From Kalymmatonema hyalinum WJT4-NPBG1 (GTDB taxonomy: Bacteria; Cyanobacteriota; Cyanobacteriia; Cyanobacteriales; Nostocaceae), in the NCBI GenBank assembly GCA_019359075.1, contig JAHHIB010000004.1, forward strand, positions 1 to 64,000: 64,000 bases of DNA, given 5' to 3'. Positions 1 through 7,637 of the stretch are shown here, piece after piece. Under the pieces are notes generated by a model. That model was not told where the DNA came from, did no database searches, and was given only the letters and a program-made list of their open reading frames with translations. Each line of letters begins with the position of its first letter. Position 1 is the stretch's first letter. Made by a program: the position numbers and the translations under genes.

Positions 1-105
1 GAAATAGAACGCAATCAACAACGAGCTACTGTTAACTGGCGCTTCACCACTAAGGATGCACGAGTTAAACTCAACAGTCTTTATCCTACTCCTGACCTGT
101 CATAA
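1..105 (+). mobile_element. IS630-family transposase, C-terminal end (partial)
   Basis: Frame 1 is open from the window edge and ends at a TAA at 103-105. The 34 visible residues include VNWRFTTKDARVKLNSLYP, which matches my memory of the extreme C-terminus of cyanobacterial IS630/Tc1-mariner-type DDE transposases. The catalytic part lies outside the window. The last 6 bases overlap the 3' end of the convergent gene on the other strand. The family assignment is from memory of the tail motif only. Confidence 0.65.
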
Positions 106-441
106 TTTCTGTGGTGAACTACTAGCTTTTATCTTAATTTTCTTGCCGTTTGCCTCTGCTTCCACTTCAATGGTTTTGTTACCTAGGCGATCGCTCAAAA
201 ATCCCCACACTTGCTTCACATTTTCCGGCTTCACAAAAGTTATCAGTTGAGCCACTACCCAGCCTGTCACTGACTTGGAACCTTCTGGTGCATTGGAGTT
301 AATAACTCGGTCAACCGCTTCTACTTCATCCAAGTCTTTCATCTGTGCAAGAAGCTTCTGGACTTCCTCATCTTTTTCCTCGGCATCCAAGTCTGGATCG
401 GTAAAAGTAATGGTGAGTTTAACGTCTGAGGTGTCTGCCAT
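100..441 (-). CDS. EACC1-like effector-associated constant component
   Basis: This is a small acidic protein of about 113 residues read from the ATG at 441. A longer frame to 504 begins in AT-rich DNA and is less likely. The N-terminal half is an alpha/beta stretch with an acidic linker. The C-terminal half has the pattern VTGWVVAQL, then a short helix, then LGNKTIEVEAEANGKKIKIKA. I recognise this as typical of EACC1, the invariant small component that accompanies variable effectors such as caspase-like or trypsin-like proteases in NTP-dependent bacterial conflict systems. Its role there is inferred to be a coupling or adaptor subunit. No effector is visible: downstream is the convergent IS630 transposase end, which may have displaced it. 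Family call moderate, function inferred. Confidence 0.5.
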   Translation of the reverse strand: MADTSDVKLTITFTDPDLDAEEKDEEVQKLLAQMKDLDEVEAVDRVINSNAPEGSKSVTGWVVAQLITFVKPENVKQVWGFLSDRLGNKTIEVEAEANGKKIKIKASSSPQKL

Positions 442-640
442 AATGCTAGTTTTGTTATAAATAATATTTACGATTGTGAGAATTCTACTGTATGTAGATA
501 TCAATCAAACACTAGACTGTTCCGGAAACTCAGCAACTTTAGCGCAGCATTACCCACCTTCAAACATGCGGTGCGTTACGGCTCAAAATAATTCTACGTA
601 ACCCAAAAGACTTGTCGAGCCGTAACACACCCTATTTAAG

Positions 641-675
641 CTGATAACTGATAACTGATAACTGATAACTGATTT
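641..675. repeat. CTGATAA heptanucleotide tandem repeat
   Basis: Four perfect CTGATAA units are followed by a degenerate fifth. This is the short tandemly repeated repetitive sequence class common in heterocystous cyanobacteria. The same unit recurs at 55307-55334. The rest of 442-833 holds no intact gene. Confidence 0.9.
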
Positions 676-780
676 AATGCCTTGCGTCAGTTTCAACAGG
701 AACTACAAATGGGTGCTTTAGTCACAGTGGATGAAGCAAAGGCGAAGGCAAGAATTTTACCAATTAACAGGAATTCCTAA
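673..780 (+). pseudogene. C-terminal remnant of a small protein (possibly DUF5615-type)
   Basis: An open frame without a start begins directly at the end of the heptamer repeat and reads about 35 residues, including LRQFQQELQMGALVTVDEAKAK, to a TAA at 778. The composition is protein-like, and the tail resembles the end of PIN-like DUF5615 toxins of cyanobacteria. The family is uncertain. The 5' part appears to have been replaced by the tandem repeat. Confidence 0.3.
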
Positions 781-833
781 ACATTCAGAAAATGTTAGGC
801 AAATTAGTCTCCATCTTGGAGATATTATTGAAC

Positions 834-919
834 GGAGAGAGAGGGATTCGAACCCTCGTTGAAGTTGCCCCCAAACAGCATTTCCAGTGCTGCGCCTTCA
901 ACCACTCGGCCATCTCTCC
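834..919 (-). tRNA. tRNA-Ser (anticodon GGA)
   Basis: On the minus strand an 86-nt class II tRNA folds with acceptor GGAGAGA/TCTCTCC, a D-arm (GATGGCCGAGTGG), an anticodon stem CAGCA/TGCTG enclosing loop CTGGAAA (anticodon GGA), a long variable arm, and a T-arm GAGGG-TTCGAAT-CCCTC. CCA is not encoded. It decodes UCC/UCU serine codons. Confidence 0.97.
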
Positions 920-1008
920 AGGCGTCACAATTTACGATTCTACAATTAAATAAATTAAAATGCAAGTAAATTTCAGTTTAAAATCCTAAATTAAAATCGA
1001 AAATTCCA

Positions 1009-1377
1009 ATGTCCGAGACATACACTGTTAAAGTTCGCGATCGCGCCAAAGGCACAGTATACACCTTAGAAGTCCCCAAGGACCGCTACATCCTGCATAC
1101 AGCCGAAAAACAAGGGGTGGAACTGCCGTTTTTATGTCGAAATGGGGCGTGTACCACTTGTGCTGTGCGGGTAATCTCAGGAGAGATTTACCAACCGGAA
1201 GCGATTGGACTATCGCCAGAGTTGCGGAAAAAAGGTTATGCCCTATTGTGCGTTAGTTATGCCCGTTCTGATTTGGAGGTGGAGACACAAGATGAAGATG
1301 AAGTCTACGAACTCCAGTTTGGGCGCTTTTTTGCTAAGGGGAAAGTTAGGGCGGGTTTGCCGTTAGATGAAGATTAA
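1009..1377 (+). CDS. 2Fe-2S plant-type ferredoxin with C-terminal extension
   Basis: A 122-residue soluble electron carrier. The cluster-binding motif has Cys43, Cys48 and Cys51 (CRNGACTTC) and a fourth ligand at Cys81 (LLC). Compared with photosynthetic PetF (about 98 residues) it has a C-terminal tail ending GLPLDED, typical of a second conserved cyanobacterial ferredoxin class (Synechocystis Slr1828 type, from memory). It probably serves a specific reductase rather than bulk photosynthetic transfer. Its stop overlaps the start of the next gene by 11 bases, suggesting translational coupling. Confidence 0.9.
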   Translation: MSETYTVKVRDRAKGTVYTLEVPKDRYILHTAEKQGVELPFLCRNGACTTCAVRVISGEIYQPEAIGLSPELRKKGYALLCVSYARSDLEVETQDEDEVYELQFGRFFAKGKVRAGLPLDED

Positions 1378-1921
1378 AATTTGCTTCCTGCCCGTCGCAA
1401 AGGTGCAAAGAATTGTAATCTTATCTTGTTTATTACTTCTGGTAGCTTGCCAACCCCAAAAGAAGCCCGAAGAAAGTACGCGGGTACAGATAAAAGTTGC
1501 ACAGGTGGTGAGTGGGCAAACTTTGGAGGTGGTGGGTATAGGGGAGCAACCAAGTTTAATTTCTCAAGTGCGTTTGCTGAGTATCGATGCACCAGATTTG
1601 CAGCAGCGTCCTTGGGGAGATGCAGCCAAGGAACGCCTGGAAGCGCTGGTTGGGGAACAGCCTGTGATGCTGGAGTTTGATGTGCAAATGAAGGACAAAT
1701 TCGGGCGGACTTTGGCTTATGCGTGGAAAGATGAGGTTTTGTTGAATGAACAGCTGGTGAAAGAAGGGTATGCTCTGTTTGTGGGGCGATCGCCCAACCA
1801 CAAATATGACTTACGCTTAGAACGTGCCCAGCAATGGGCGAGACTCAGGGGGCAAGGAATTTGGAACCCAGAAAAACCGATGCGTCTCACTCCCGCTGAG
1901 TTTCGCCGTCAGTATCGTTAA
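1367..1921 (+). CDS. Thermonuclease (SNase)-like lipoprotein
   Basis: 184 residues. The N-terminus has a hydrophobic segment ending in a lipobox (LVAC, Cys28), so the protein should be exported and lipid-anchored. Residues about 40-170 form a staphylococcal-nuclease OB-fold with VRLLSIDAP (Arg69, Asp74) and FGRTLAYAW (Arg114), matching the first Arg/Asp and the second catalytic Arg of the family. The position of the general-base Glu, just after the W/Y-G pair, reads GDAAK, so that residue may be missing and nuclease activity is not assured. It begins inside the ferredoxin gene, with coupled translation. Confidence 0.85.
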   Translation: MKIKICFLPVAKVQRIVILSCLLLLVACQPQKKPEESTRVQIKVAQVVSGQTLEVVGIGEQPSLISQVRLLSIDAPDLQQRPWGDAAKERLEALVGEQPVMLEFDVQMKDKFGRTLAYAWKDEVLLNEQLVKEGYALFVGRSPNHKYDLRLERAQQWARLRGQGIWNPEKPMRLTPAEFRRQYR

Positions 1922-1963
1922 TAATTCGTAATACGCTGATCCGTCACGAATTTTCAATATTTA

Positions 1964-2506
1964 ATGGTGTCAGAAACAAAGGAACTGGTAATCACCAGAC
2001 TTGAGCAAGGATTACCTGCCATTACCCCAGCATTTGGTGCTACTTTAGCAGAAGCCTGTGCCGTCTGCTTAACTGACCAAGGTCATACTCAAGGTGTTGA
2101 ACTCAAAGTTAAAGGAGAATTCACCGCTGTTTTCAAACTCTATTGGCAAGAGGTTACAGACCAAATGCTACGGTGTTGGAACGATATCGAATACACTACA
2201 GAACAAGCAGCTTATGGCATTGCTTTTTTGGTAATACAAGAACTCACAGATTATACAGTAATCGAACGCTCTCGCAGAGGAACTGGATTTGACTACTGGT
2301 TGGGTAAGAAAGGTGAGACAAACGAACTACCATTCCAAAATGCAGTCCGACTCGAAGTTTCTGGAATACGCAAAGGCGATGACAGCCGGGTGAAAGCCAG
2401 AGTTAAACTGAAAGTTGAGCAGGTAAGTCCAACCGATGATACTCTACCGGCATACATCGTAGTAGTTGAGTTCAGTAACCCTTTAGCCTTCATCGTGAAA
2501 AAATGA
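1964..2506 (+). CDS. Conserved hypothetical protein, first of a coupled pair
   Basis: 180 residues with no signal peptide or membrane segment. The C-terminal half has alternating hydrophobic residues suggesting beta strands (KARVKLKVEQVSP, YIVVVEFSNPLAF). No motif is recognised. The stop overlaps the ATG of the next gene (ATGA), so the two products are probably made together and may interact. Start chosen at the first ATG after a short spacer. Function unknown. Confidence 0.7.
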   Translation: MVSETKELVITRLEQGLPAITPAFGATLAEACAVCLTDQGHTQGVELKVKGEFTAVFKLYWQEVTDQMLRCWNDIEYTTEQAAYGIAFLVIQELTDYTVIERSRRGTGFDYWLGKKGETNELPFQNAVRLEVSGIRKGDDSRVKARVKLKVEQVSPTDDTLPAYIVVVEFSNPLAFIVKK

Positions 2507-2892
2507 GTCAGATTCGAGAGTTACATCAACAGGCAATGGATTTAGCCGAAATGGCAGAAGTTGCTAAACTAAGGGGCAACTTAACTCAGGCTGAACAATT
2601 ATCTAGGCAAGCGTTTGAAAAAGAACTGCAAGCAGCTCAATTGATTGCCAGTGATGTTGAGGCAGAACCAACTCGTTCAGTGTTGCATCGTAGCGCCGCA
2701 ACTCTTGCAATTGACTGTGGTAAGATTCACACTGCAGAACGTTTGATAGCAATAGCTTTATCAGGAAACCCACCCCAAGAAATTGCTGAAGAACTTAAAG
2801 ATTTATTTGTTCAAATGAACATTCACAAATATTTTGCGCGTCGGGGTATTGCATTTGATGAAACCAAACTTCAGCGCTTGATGACACAATAG
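2503..2892 (+). CDS. Helical TPR-like protein, second of a coupled pair
   Basis: 129 residues, almost entirely helical, with two TPR-like hairpins: residues about 5-50 (AEVAKLRGNLTQAEQLSRQA) and 65-110 (CGKIHTAERLIAIAL). Such repeats usually mediate protein contacts. ATGA overlap with the preceding gene implies translational coupling and a likely two-protein complex. Function not recognised. Confidence 0.7.
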   Translation: MSQIRELHQQAMDLAEMAEVAKLRGNLTQAEQLSRQAFEKELQAAQLIASDVEAEPTRSVLHRSAATLAIDCGKIHTAERLIAIALSGNPPQEIAEELKDLFVQMNIHKYFARRGIAFDETKLQRLMTQ

Positions 2893-2993
2893 TTACTTTG
2901 TAGCAAGTCGCATGAAGCTAGTACCGCTGCGCGGAATTCACGCATTCAAAATTCAAAATTCAAAAACCTTACATTACTAGCTTTTTACTGATT

Positions 2994-3080
2994 TTAAATG
3001 GTAGCTTTATGAATTTCTGTGATTGTTGCACCATGTGCAAGAAGATTCAAAATATACTCAACAGTTAGGCGAATCCGGTT
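2994..3080 (-). pseudogene. DUF433 antitoxin fragment
   Basis: The minus strand reads RIRLTVEYILNLLAHGATI followed by TEIHKATI and a stop. The stretch RLTVEYILNLLAHGATITEI matches the central helix-turn-helix of cyanobacterial DUF433 antitoxins (from memory), but no start, N-terminal half or C-terminal part is present. It sits in a 500-base spacer (2893-3389) that otherwise holds AT-rich direct repeats (ATTCAAA units near 2944) and a GGGGTAGGGGTGAGG-type intergenic repeat. Confidence 0.55.
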
Positions 3081-3389
3081 AATTAGTTACTAATCGATAC
3101 TTCACAGAGGCTGCGCCACCCCTGTCCTTACAAAGGAGAGGGGTAGGGGTGAGGTTGAGGGGATATGATAACTAAACAAACGGATTTCATATAATACACA
3201 GAATTGGCTGTAGGTTGAGTCAGACAAACGTTGCCTTTTGTTACAGGAAAAAGAGCCTTTTCACCCAAAAGTATTGAAACTGCTTAGGACGCTAAGTTCT
3301 ATGACTTCAGGTACACGCAAGTGTTTTTACAAATTTGGAATAATGAATATAGTTAGTTTTTTATTCTTAAAGCACATCCAACATTTAAT

Positions 3390-3842
3390 ATGAGCGTTCG
3401 TTTTCCAATAATTGCTGGTACCTTGATAGCTACCACCGTTAGTCTAGGTACGCTTTTCAACTTTGCTTCACCAGCTTCTGCTCAAGACACAATAACTTGT
3501 GAGAGCAGCAATAATCAGAGGAACACTTGTTCGGTAAATACAAGAGGCGAAGTAAGGTTTGTCAGGCAATTGTCTGATGCTAGTTGTAGAGGAAATTGGG
3601 GCTATCGCAGAAACCGTATTTGGGTAAGGAATGGCTGTCGAGCACAGTTCTCAGTTAGCAGTCGCAGAGACGACAGATATGACAGAAATGACCAATACGA
3701 TAGAAATGACAGAGACGATAGAAATGACGGATACGATAGAAATGACAGATACAGAAATGACAGATACAGAAATGACAGATACAGAAATGACCGATACGAT
3801 AGAAATGACCGATACGACAGAAATGACCGATACCGCAGATAA
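3390..3842 (+). CDS. Secreted DUF3011-type protein with Asp/Arg/Tyr-rich repeat tail
   Basis: 150 residues. A signal peptide (residues 1-31, ending SPASAQ) is followed by one DUF3011-like domain with four Cys (TCESSNNQRNTCSV, ASCRGNWGY, WVRNGCRAQF), likely two disulphides. Residues about 92-150 are a low-complexity tail of 5- and 6-residue units, DRYRN and DRYDRN, encoded by 15- and 18-bp tandem repeats. The tail is highly charged with balanced Asp and Arg. It is exported to the periplasm or outside; the role is unknown. Confidence 0.8.
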   Translation: MSVRFPIIAGTLIATTVSLGTLFNFASPASAQDTITCESSNNQRNTCSVNTRGEVRFVRQLSDASCRGNWGYRRNRIWVRNGCRAQFSVSSRRDDRYDRNDQYDRNDRDDRNDGYDRNDRYRNDRYRNDRYRNDRYDRNDRYDRNDRYRR

Positions 3843-3946
3843 GTGAATCTACAGTGATTTTTGAGAGTCAGCTCTATCAAAGTCTCTACACCAATTCGTA
3901 GGGACTTTATTTTTGTTAGAAATAACTTTGTAAGCTGAAAAAACAA

Positions 3947-3977
3947 GATCCCCGACTTCTTTAAGAAGTCGGGGATC
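3947..3977. repeat. Dispersed palindromic repeat, copy 1
   Basis: A near-perfect inverted repeat with arms GATCCCCGACTTCTT and AAGAAGTCGGGGATC, followed by GATTGCTATATC. The same core occurs at 12517 and 61656. It lies 105 bases after the DUF3011 gene and could also end its transcript, although no T-run follows. Confidence 0.85.
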
Positions 3978-4084
3978 TGAAGATTGCTATATCTTGGTAG
4001 TGTACAAAGTTTAGCCACTATAAAGTGCGAATCGCCCAATACCTTACTGGTAAAGTCAGTGTATCCATCGCCTATAATCTCTCA

Positions 4085-4844
4085 ATGCCGCGCCCTAAAC
4101 GTAACTTACAACCAGGCTTTTGCTATCACATCACGACTCGTTGCAACAACCGCGAATTTCGCCTGACGCGGTTAGAATGCCGTGAAGTGATGCTTTATGC
4201 TATCAAAAAGGCACAACAAAAGTATGGGTTTAAGCTCTATGCTCTCTGCATCATGAGCAACCATGTGCATTATCTGCTAGAACCCAAGCAACCGGAGGAA
4301 CTGCCTAAGATCATGCACTGGCTCAACTGGTATACCGCCATGTGCTTTAATCGAATGCTGAACAGGACAGGACACTTTTGGGAGAAGCGATACCACAGCA
4401 CGGGTTTTGCAAATACAGATAAACGGCGAGCGTTGAATACGTTGCGATACATCCACGCTAATCCTAAAGCAGCCCAAATGCAGCAGGGTTTTTTCTACGA
4501 TTTCAGCAACTATGTATGGTATTCATGACCGCTTGAGTGATGATGGTATCACCCAGTGGCATCCGGCATTTTTACAATTAGGAAGAAACTTGGAGGAATG
4601 CGCTGCTAAATATCGAGGATTTTGCAAAAAATATCGCCCACAACCAAAAGCAGAAAAAAGAAACCACTGGGGTAGTCGCTTTTTACCATCAATGAAGAAT
4701 AAAGGGAATCAGAAAAAGTCACCAGGGCAAATGAGTTTACCTTGGGATAAGCAAAGAGTTACCGAGTGTACTGAGGTGCATGAAGTAGCAGAAAAATTTA
4801 TCCGCGCAAATGGATTTTTCGCCTCGGTGCTGGAGCATCGCTGA
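4085..4844 (+). pseudogene. RAYT/Y1 REP-associated transposase, frameshifted
   Basis: From the ATG at 4085 (MPRPKRNL) the protein has the Y1 transposase signature: the HUH-type metal motif NHVHYLLEP and a Tyr in LRYIHANP. The frame ends early at 4526. The missing C-terminal part (HDRLSDDGITQWHPAFLQLG onward) continues in the next frame to 4844. The break coincides with a direct duplication TATG-TATG at 4511-4518; removing one copy restores a single continuous frame. RAYTs are single-copy domesticated relatives of IS200 TnpA that act on REP palindromes, and such palindromes lie just downstream. Confidence 0.85.
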
Positions 4845-4856
4845 GAAACAAGGAAC

Positions 4857-5030
4857 CTCACCCTGCCCTATCGGGCATCCCTCTCCGAGCTCACGGAGAG
4901 GGAAAGATTTTAGCGCAGCTAAAAGCGAGGGTGAGGTTTTCCTCGTTCCCAGCCTCAGGCTGGGAATGCATTTCCAAAGGCTCTGCCTTTGGGAATGAGC
5001 AGGCACCTACTTAACTGCGTTCCCAGGCGT
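4857..5030. repeat. REP-like palindrome cluster next to the RAYT gene
   Basis: Several GC-rich hairpins are packed together: CCTCACCCTG paired with GGGTGAGG, TCCCAGCC-TCA-GGCTGGGA at about 4950-4968, and TTCCAAAGGC-TCT-GCCTTTGGGAA at about 4973-4996. The terminal CGTTCCCAGGC motif recurs. The position 3' to a Y1 transposase fits REP/BIME substrates of that enzyme. Confidence 0.7.
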
Positions 5031-5203
5031 GGCAACGAGAAAAAATAACGCACAGCGTAGGAACGAGAAAAAATAAAAAACTTGTGGCTTGTTCCTTTCC
5101 CCTTTATAAGGAGAAAGGTGCCGGAGGCGGATAGGGATAAACTTCACGTCTACCGTTAATTCGTAATTCGTAATAGGCTGATATTACGAATTATTAACTA
5201 GCC

Positions 5204-6019
5204 ATGACTAATCTGCAAATCTTTTTGGATATTGCTACAGAAGCAGCCCTTGCTGCTGGTGCGGTGTTGCAAGATTATTTAGGTAAGGTACAAGACGCAG
5301 TTACTGAAAAAGGACGCCCCGGTGATTTGGTGACGGCTGCTGATAAAGCTGCGGAAGTGGTGATTTTAGATGTTTTGCGTCGTCACTTTCCTGACCACTC
5401 TATCTTGGCTGAAGAATCAGGAAAACTGGGAAATCAAGATAATGAATACCTCTGGGCAATTGATCCCCTTGATGGGACAACGAACTTCGCTCACCAATAC
5501 CCGTTTTTTGCTGTTTCTATTGGGCTGTTGATTCAGGGTGTGTCACAAGTAGGTGTTATTTATGACCCTTTCCACGATGAGCTATTCCGTGCGGCTCAAG
5601 GTTTGGGAGCTACGCGCAACCGTCGCCCTATAAAGGTTTCAGACACATCTGAACTGGGTAAAAGCCTGTTAGTTACGGGGTTTGCTTATGACCGTCGTGA
5701 AACATCTGACAACAACTATGCAGAATTTTGTCACTTGACTCATCTCACTCAAGGAGTACGGCGCAGTGGTTCAGCATCTCTAGATTTGGCTCATGTCGCC
5801 TGCGGGCGTCTTGATGGCTACTGGGAAAGAGGTCTTTCTCCTTGGGACATTGCCGCTGGTGTCATTATATTACGAGAAGCTGGGGGACAGGTGAGTGCAT
5901 ATGATTGCAGTCCGTTAGATATTTCCTCTGGCAGAATTCTTGCCACGAATGGTTACATTCACGACAGCCTCAGTCAAGAACTCAAACAAGTTCCACCACT
6001 GTCTGCATGGACTCGTTAA
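5204..6019 (+). CDS. Inositol monophosphatase family protein
   Basis: 271 residues, normal family length. The Mg-dependent phosphatase motifs are complete: AEESG (Glu about 70-71), DPLDGTTNF (87-95) and the distal WDIAAG motif near residue 215. Members hydrolyse inositol-1-phosphate, and in cyanobacteria some act on other sugar phosphates or histidinol phosphate, so the substrate cannot be fixed from sequence. Cytosolic. The upstream spacer (4845-5203) contains REP palindromes and no gene. Confidence 0.92.
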   Translation: MTNLQIFLDIATEAALAAGAVLQDYLGKVQDAVTEKGRPGDLVTAADKAAEVVILDVLRRHFPDHSILAEESGKLGNQDNEYLWAIDPLDGTTNFAHQYPFFAVSIGLLIQGVSQVGVIYDPFHDELFRAAQGLGATRNRRPIKVSDTSELGKSLLVTGFAYDRRETSDNNYAEFCHLTHLTQGVRRSGSASLDLAHVACGRLDGYWERGLSPWDIAAGVIILREAGGQVSAYDCSPLDISSGRILATNGYIHDSLSQELKQVPPLSAWTR

Positions 6020-6156
6020 CGGTGTTAAATTTATAGCCATTTCTCACAAGCAAAGTAAACTAGAGAAATTTAAGCGATGTGGTGCAACACCGTTATAAGA
6101 ATGTAGGCTGAAAACCCCGCGCTTTTAAGCCAGGGATGAAAGCCACTATGTAGGCT

Positions 6157-6312
6157 TTAGCCTACGGTAATGTTGGGTTTGTGTGGTTCGGGTAAAGTAT
6201 CAATTAAGTCTTCAATAATTTGAGTAATTGTTTTATCTTTTTCGACTGCTAATAAACGTAGCTTATTGATTCTGCGTTCAGTAATCCGAATATGTAAATC
6301 TTTTTTTCCCAT
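6157..6312 (-). CDS. Ribbon-helix-helix protein of the TnpB element
   Basis: 51 residues from the ATG at 6312 (MGKKDLHIRITERRINKLRL). The pattern is one beta strand (LHIRIT) and two helices (RRINKLRLLAVEK, ITQIIEDLIDTL), as in CopG/Arc-type DNA-binding dimers. It is divergent from tnpB with about 70 bases between the starts, a position suited to controlling both genes. Similar small ORFs are, from memory, often found beside tnpB in cyanobacteria. DNA binding is inferred from the fold pattern only. Confidence 0.6.
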   Translation of the reverse strand: MGKKDLHIRITERRINKLRLLAVEKDKTITQIIEDLIDTLPEPHKPNITVG

Positions 6313-6384
6313 AAAATGTACACAGCGCGAACATATAAAGGTTAACATAGATTCAGTTAATTGAACCAAGGAGGTGATAACGCA

Positions 6385-7569
6385 GTGCTGGTTTTAGAGT
6401 ACAAAGTGAAGGGTAAGCAACAGCAGTATCGAGCTATTGATGAGGCTATTAGAACTACACAGTTCATTAGAAATAAAGCGATTCGCTATTGGATGGATGC
6501 ACCCAAGCAAGCGAAAGTAGACAAGATTGCTTTGAATAACTATTCGACAGCACTGCGTAAAGAGTTTGGATTTGTAAAAGACTTAAATTCAATGGCTTGT
6601 CAGGCTGCAACTGAAAGAGCTTGGTTATCTATTGCTAGATTTTATGATAATTGTAAATCTAATAAGTCTGGTAAAAAAGGATTCCCAAAATTTCAAAAAG
6701 ATAATCGTTCGGTTGAATACAAGACTTCAGGATGGTCACTGCATCCTACAAAACGACGTATTACCTTTACTGATAAAAAAGGTATAGGGTCCGTCAAGCT
6801 GTTAGGAAAATGGGATATTCACACCTATCCTCATAAGGTAATTAAACGTGTTCGACTAGTTCGCAAAGCTGATGGTTACTATTGCCAATTTGCGGTTGAT
6901 ATTGAGGTTAAATCCGAACAGAGAACAGGTAATGGCGAGATAGGTCTCGATGTCGGGTTAGAGTTTTTCTACTCTGATTCTAACGGGCATCATGAAGAAA
7001 ACCCAAGGTTTTTAGGAAAAGCTGAGAAAGCGATTAAGCACGCTCAGCGTCAAATTTACAAGAAAGAGAAAGGTAAAAACCAACGACGCAAAGCAAGACA
7101 GAGATATGCAAAGAAGCATTTAAGAGTAAGTAGGCAACGTAATGAGCATGCAAACAGACTTGCACGCTGCGTATGCAAAGCTAACGCTTTAGTCGCCTAT
7201 GAAAACTTGAACGTTAAAGGCATGGTCAAAAACCATTGTCTTGCCAAGTCCATAAATGATGTGGCTTGGGGTCTTTTTCGTCGTTGGTTAGAATATTTTG
7301 CTCGCAAGTTCAATACTCAAGTTGTTGCTGTCAATCCTAAAATGACATCTCAAAAATGTAGCGATTGTGGCGCAATTGTGAAAAAATCTCTTTCAACTCG
7401 TACCCATAAATGTAGTTGTGGATGCAAACTCCAAAGAGATGTGAACGCAGCGATAAATATTTTGAATCTTGCACGACAAGCTAGGGATGGGCAATCCCGA
7501 AGTAACGCTACAGGAGTTGGAATCAATACGCTACTTGGTGAGAACCTGGTAGGGCAAATTCTGACGTAG
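6385..7569 (+). CDS. tnpB: TnpB RNA-guided nuclease of IS200/IS605 element
   Basis: 394 residues from GTG 6385, chosen because an ideal Shine-Dalgarno AAGGAGGTGAT lies at 6368-6378. The RuvC-like nuclease carries Asp189 (GLDVGL), Glu273 (YENL) and Asp352 (QRDVNAAINI), all intact, with the inserted zinc finger CSDCG...CSCGC. TnpB proteins are the ancestors of Cas12: they cleave DNA guided by an RNA from the element's right end and favour retention of the element. The N-terminal half contains the usual Lys/Arg-rich wedge/REC segments. It appears catalytically competent. Confidence 0.93.
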   Translation: MLVLEYKVKGKQQQYRAIDEAIRTTQFIRNKAIRYWMDAPKQAKVDKIALNNYSTALRKEFGFVKDLNSMACQAATERAWLSIARFYDNCKSNKSGKKGFPKFQKDNRSVEYKTSGWSLHPTKRRITFTDKKGIGSVKLLGKWDIHTYPHKVIKRVRLVRKADGYYCQFAVDIEVKSEQRTGNGEIGLDVGLEFFYSDSNGHHEENPRFLGKAEKAIKHAQRQIYKKEKGKNQRRKARQRYAKKHLRVSRQRNEHANRLARCVCKANALVAYENLNVKGMVKNHCLAKSINDVAWGLFRRWLEYFARKFNTQVVAVNPKMTSQKCSDCGAIVKKSLSTRTHKCSCGCKLQRDVNAAINILNLARQARDGQSRSNATGVGINTLLGENLVGQILT

Positions 7570-7582
7570 AATGTAGAATCCG

Positions 7583-7626
7583 CTGGCTTTCAGTTAAGAT
7601 GAGCGGAGCGAAATCTTAACAGCCAG
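7583..7626 (+). ncRNA. Right-end hairpin, presumed 3' part of the TnpB guide (omega) RNA
   Basis: A two-segment stem is formed by CTGGCT/AGCCAG and GTTAAGAT/ATCTTAAC with a short internal bulge and an 11-base loop, followed by GGGGAGTGTCAA. In this class the RNA spans the end of tnpB and this right end, and the guide is read from the flanking DNA, which here would start at 7638. Hairpin seen; RNA role inferred from family knowledge. Confidence 0.5.
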
Positions 7627-7637
7627 GGGAGTGTCAA

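Larger units (their letters stand above)
6097..7637 (+). mobile_element. TnpB-only IS200/IS605-type element with accessory RHH gene
   Basis: The left side (from about 6097, exact end uncertain) carries hairpins, including GTAGGC-TTTA-GCCTAC near 6151-6166. The right side ends in GGGGAGTGTCAA at 7626-7637 after a strong hairpin, as in other cyanobacterial elements of this class. Inside are tnpB and a divergent ribbon-helix-helix ORF. No tnpA is present, so the element would need a Y1 transposase in trans. It is wedged between the phosphatase gene and the J-domain gene, with the right end abutting the latter's ATG. Confidence 0.75.

Noticed and set aside
3602-4039. 145-residue frame opposite the DUF3011 gene
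   Set aside because: Shadow of the 15/18-bp coding repeats of the gene on the plus strand.
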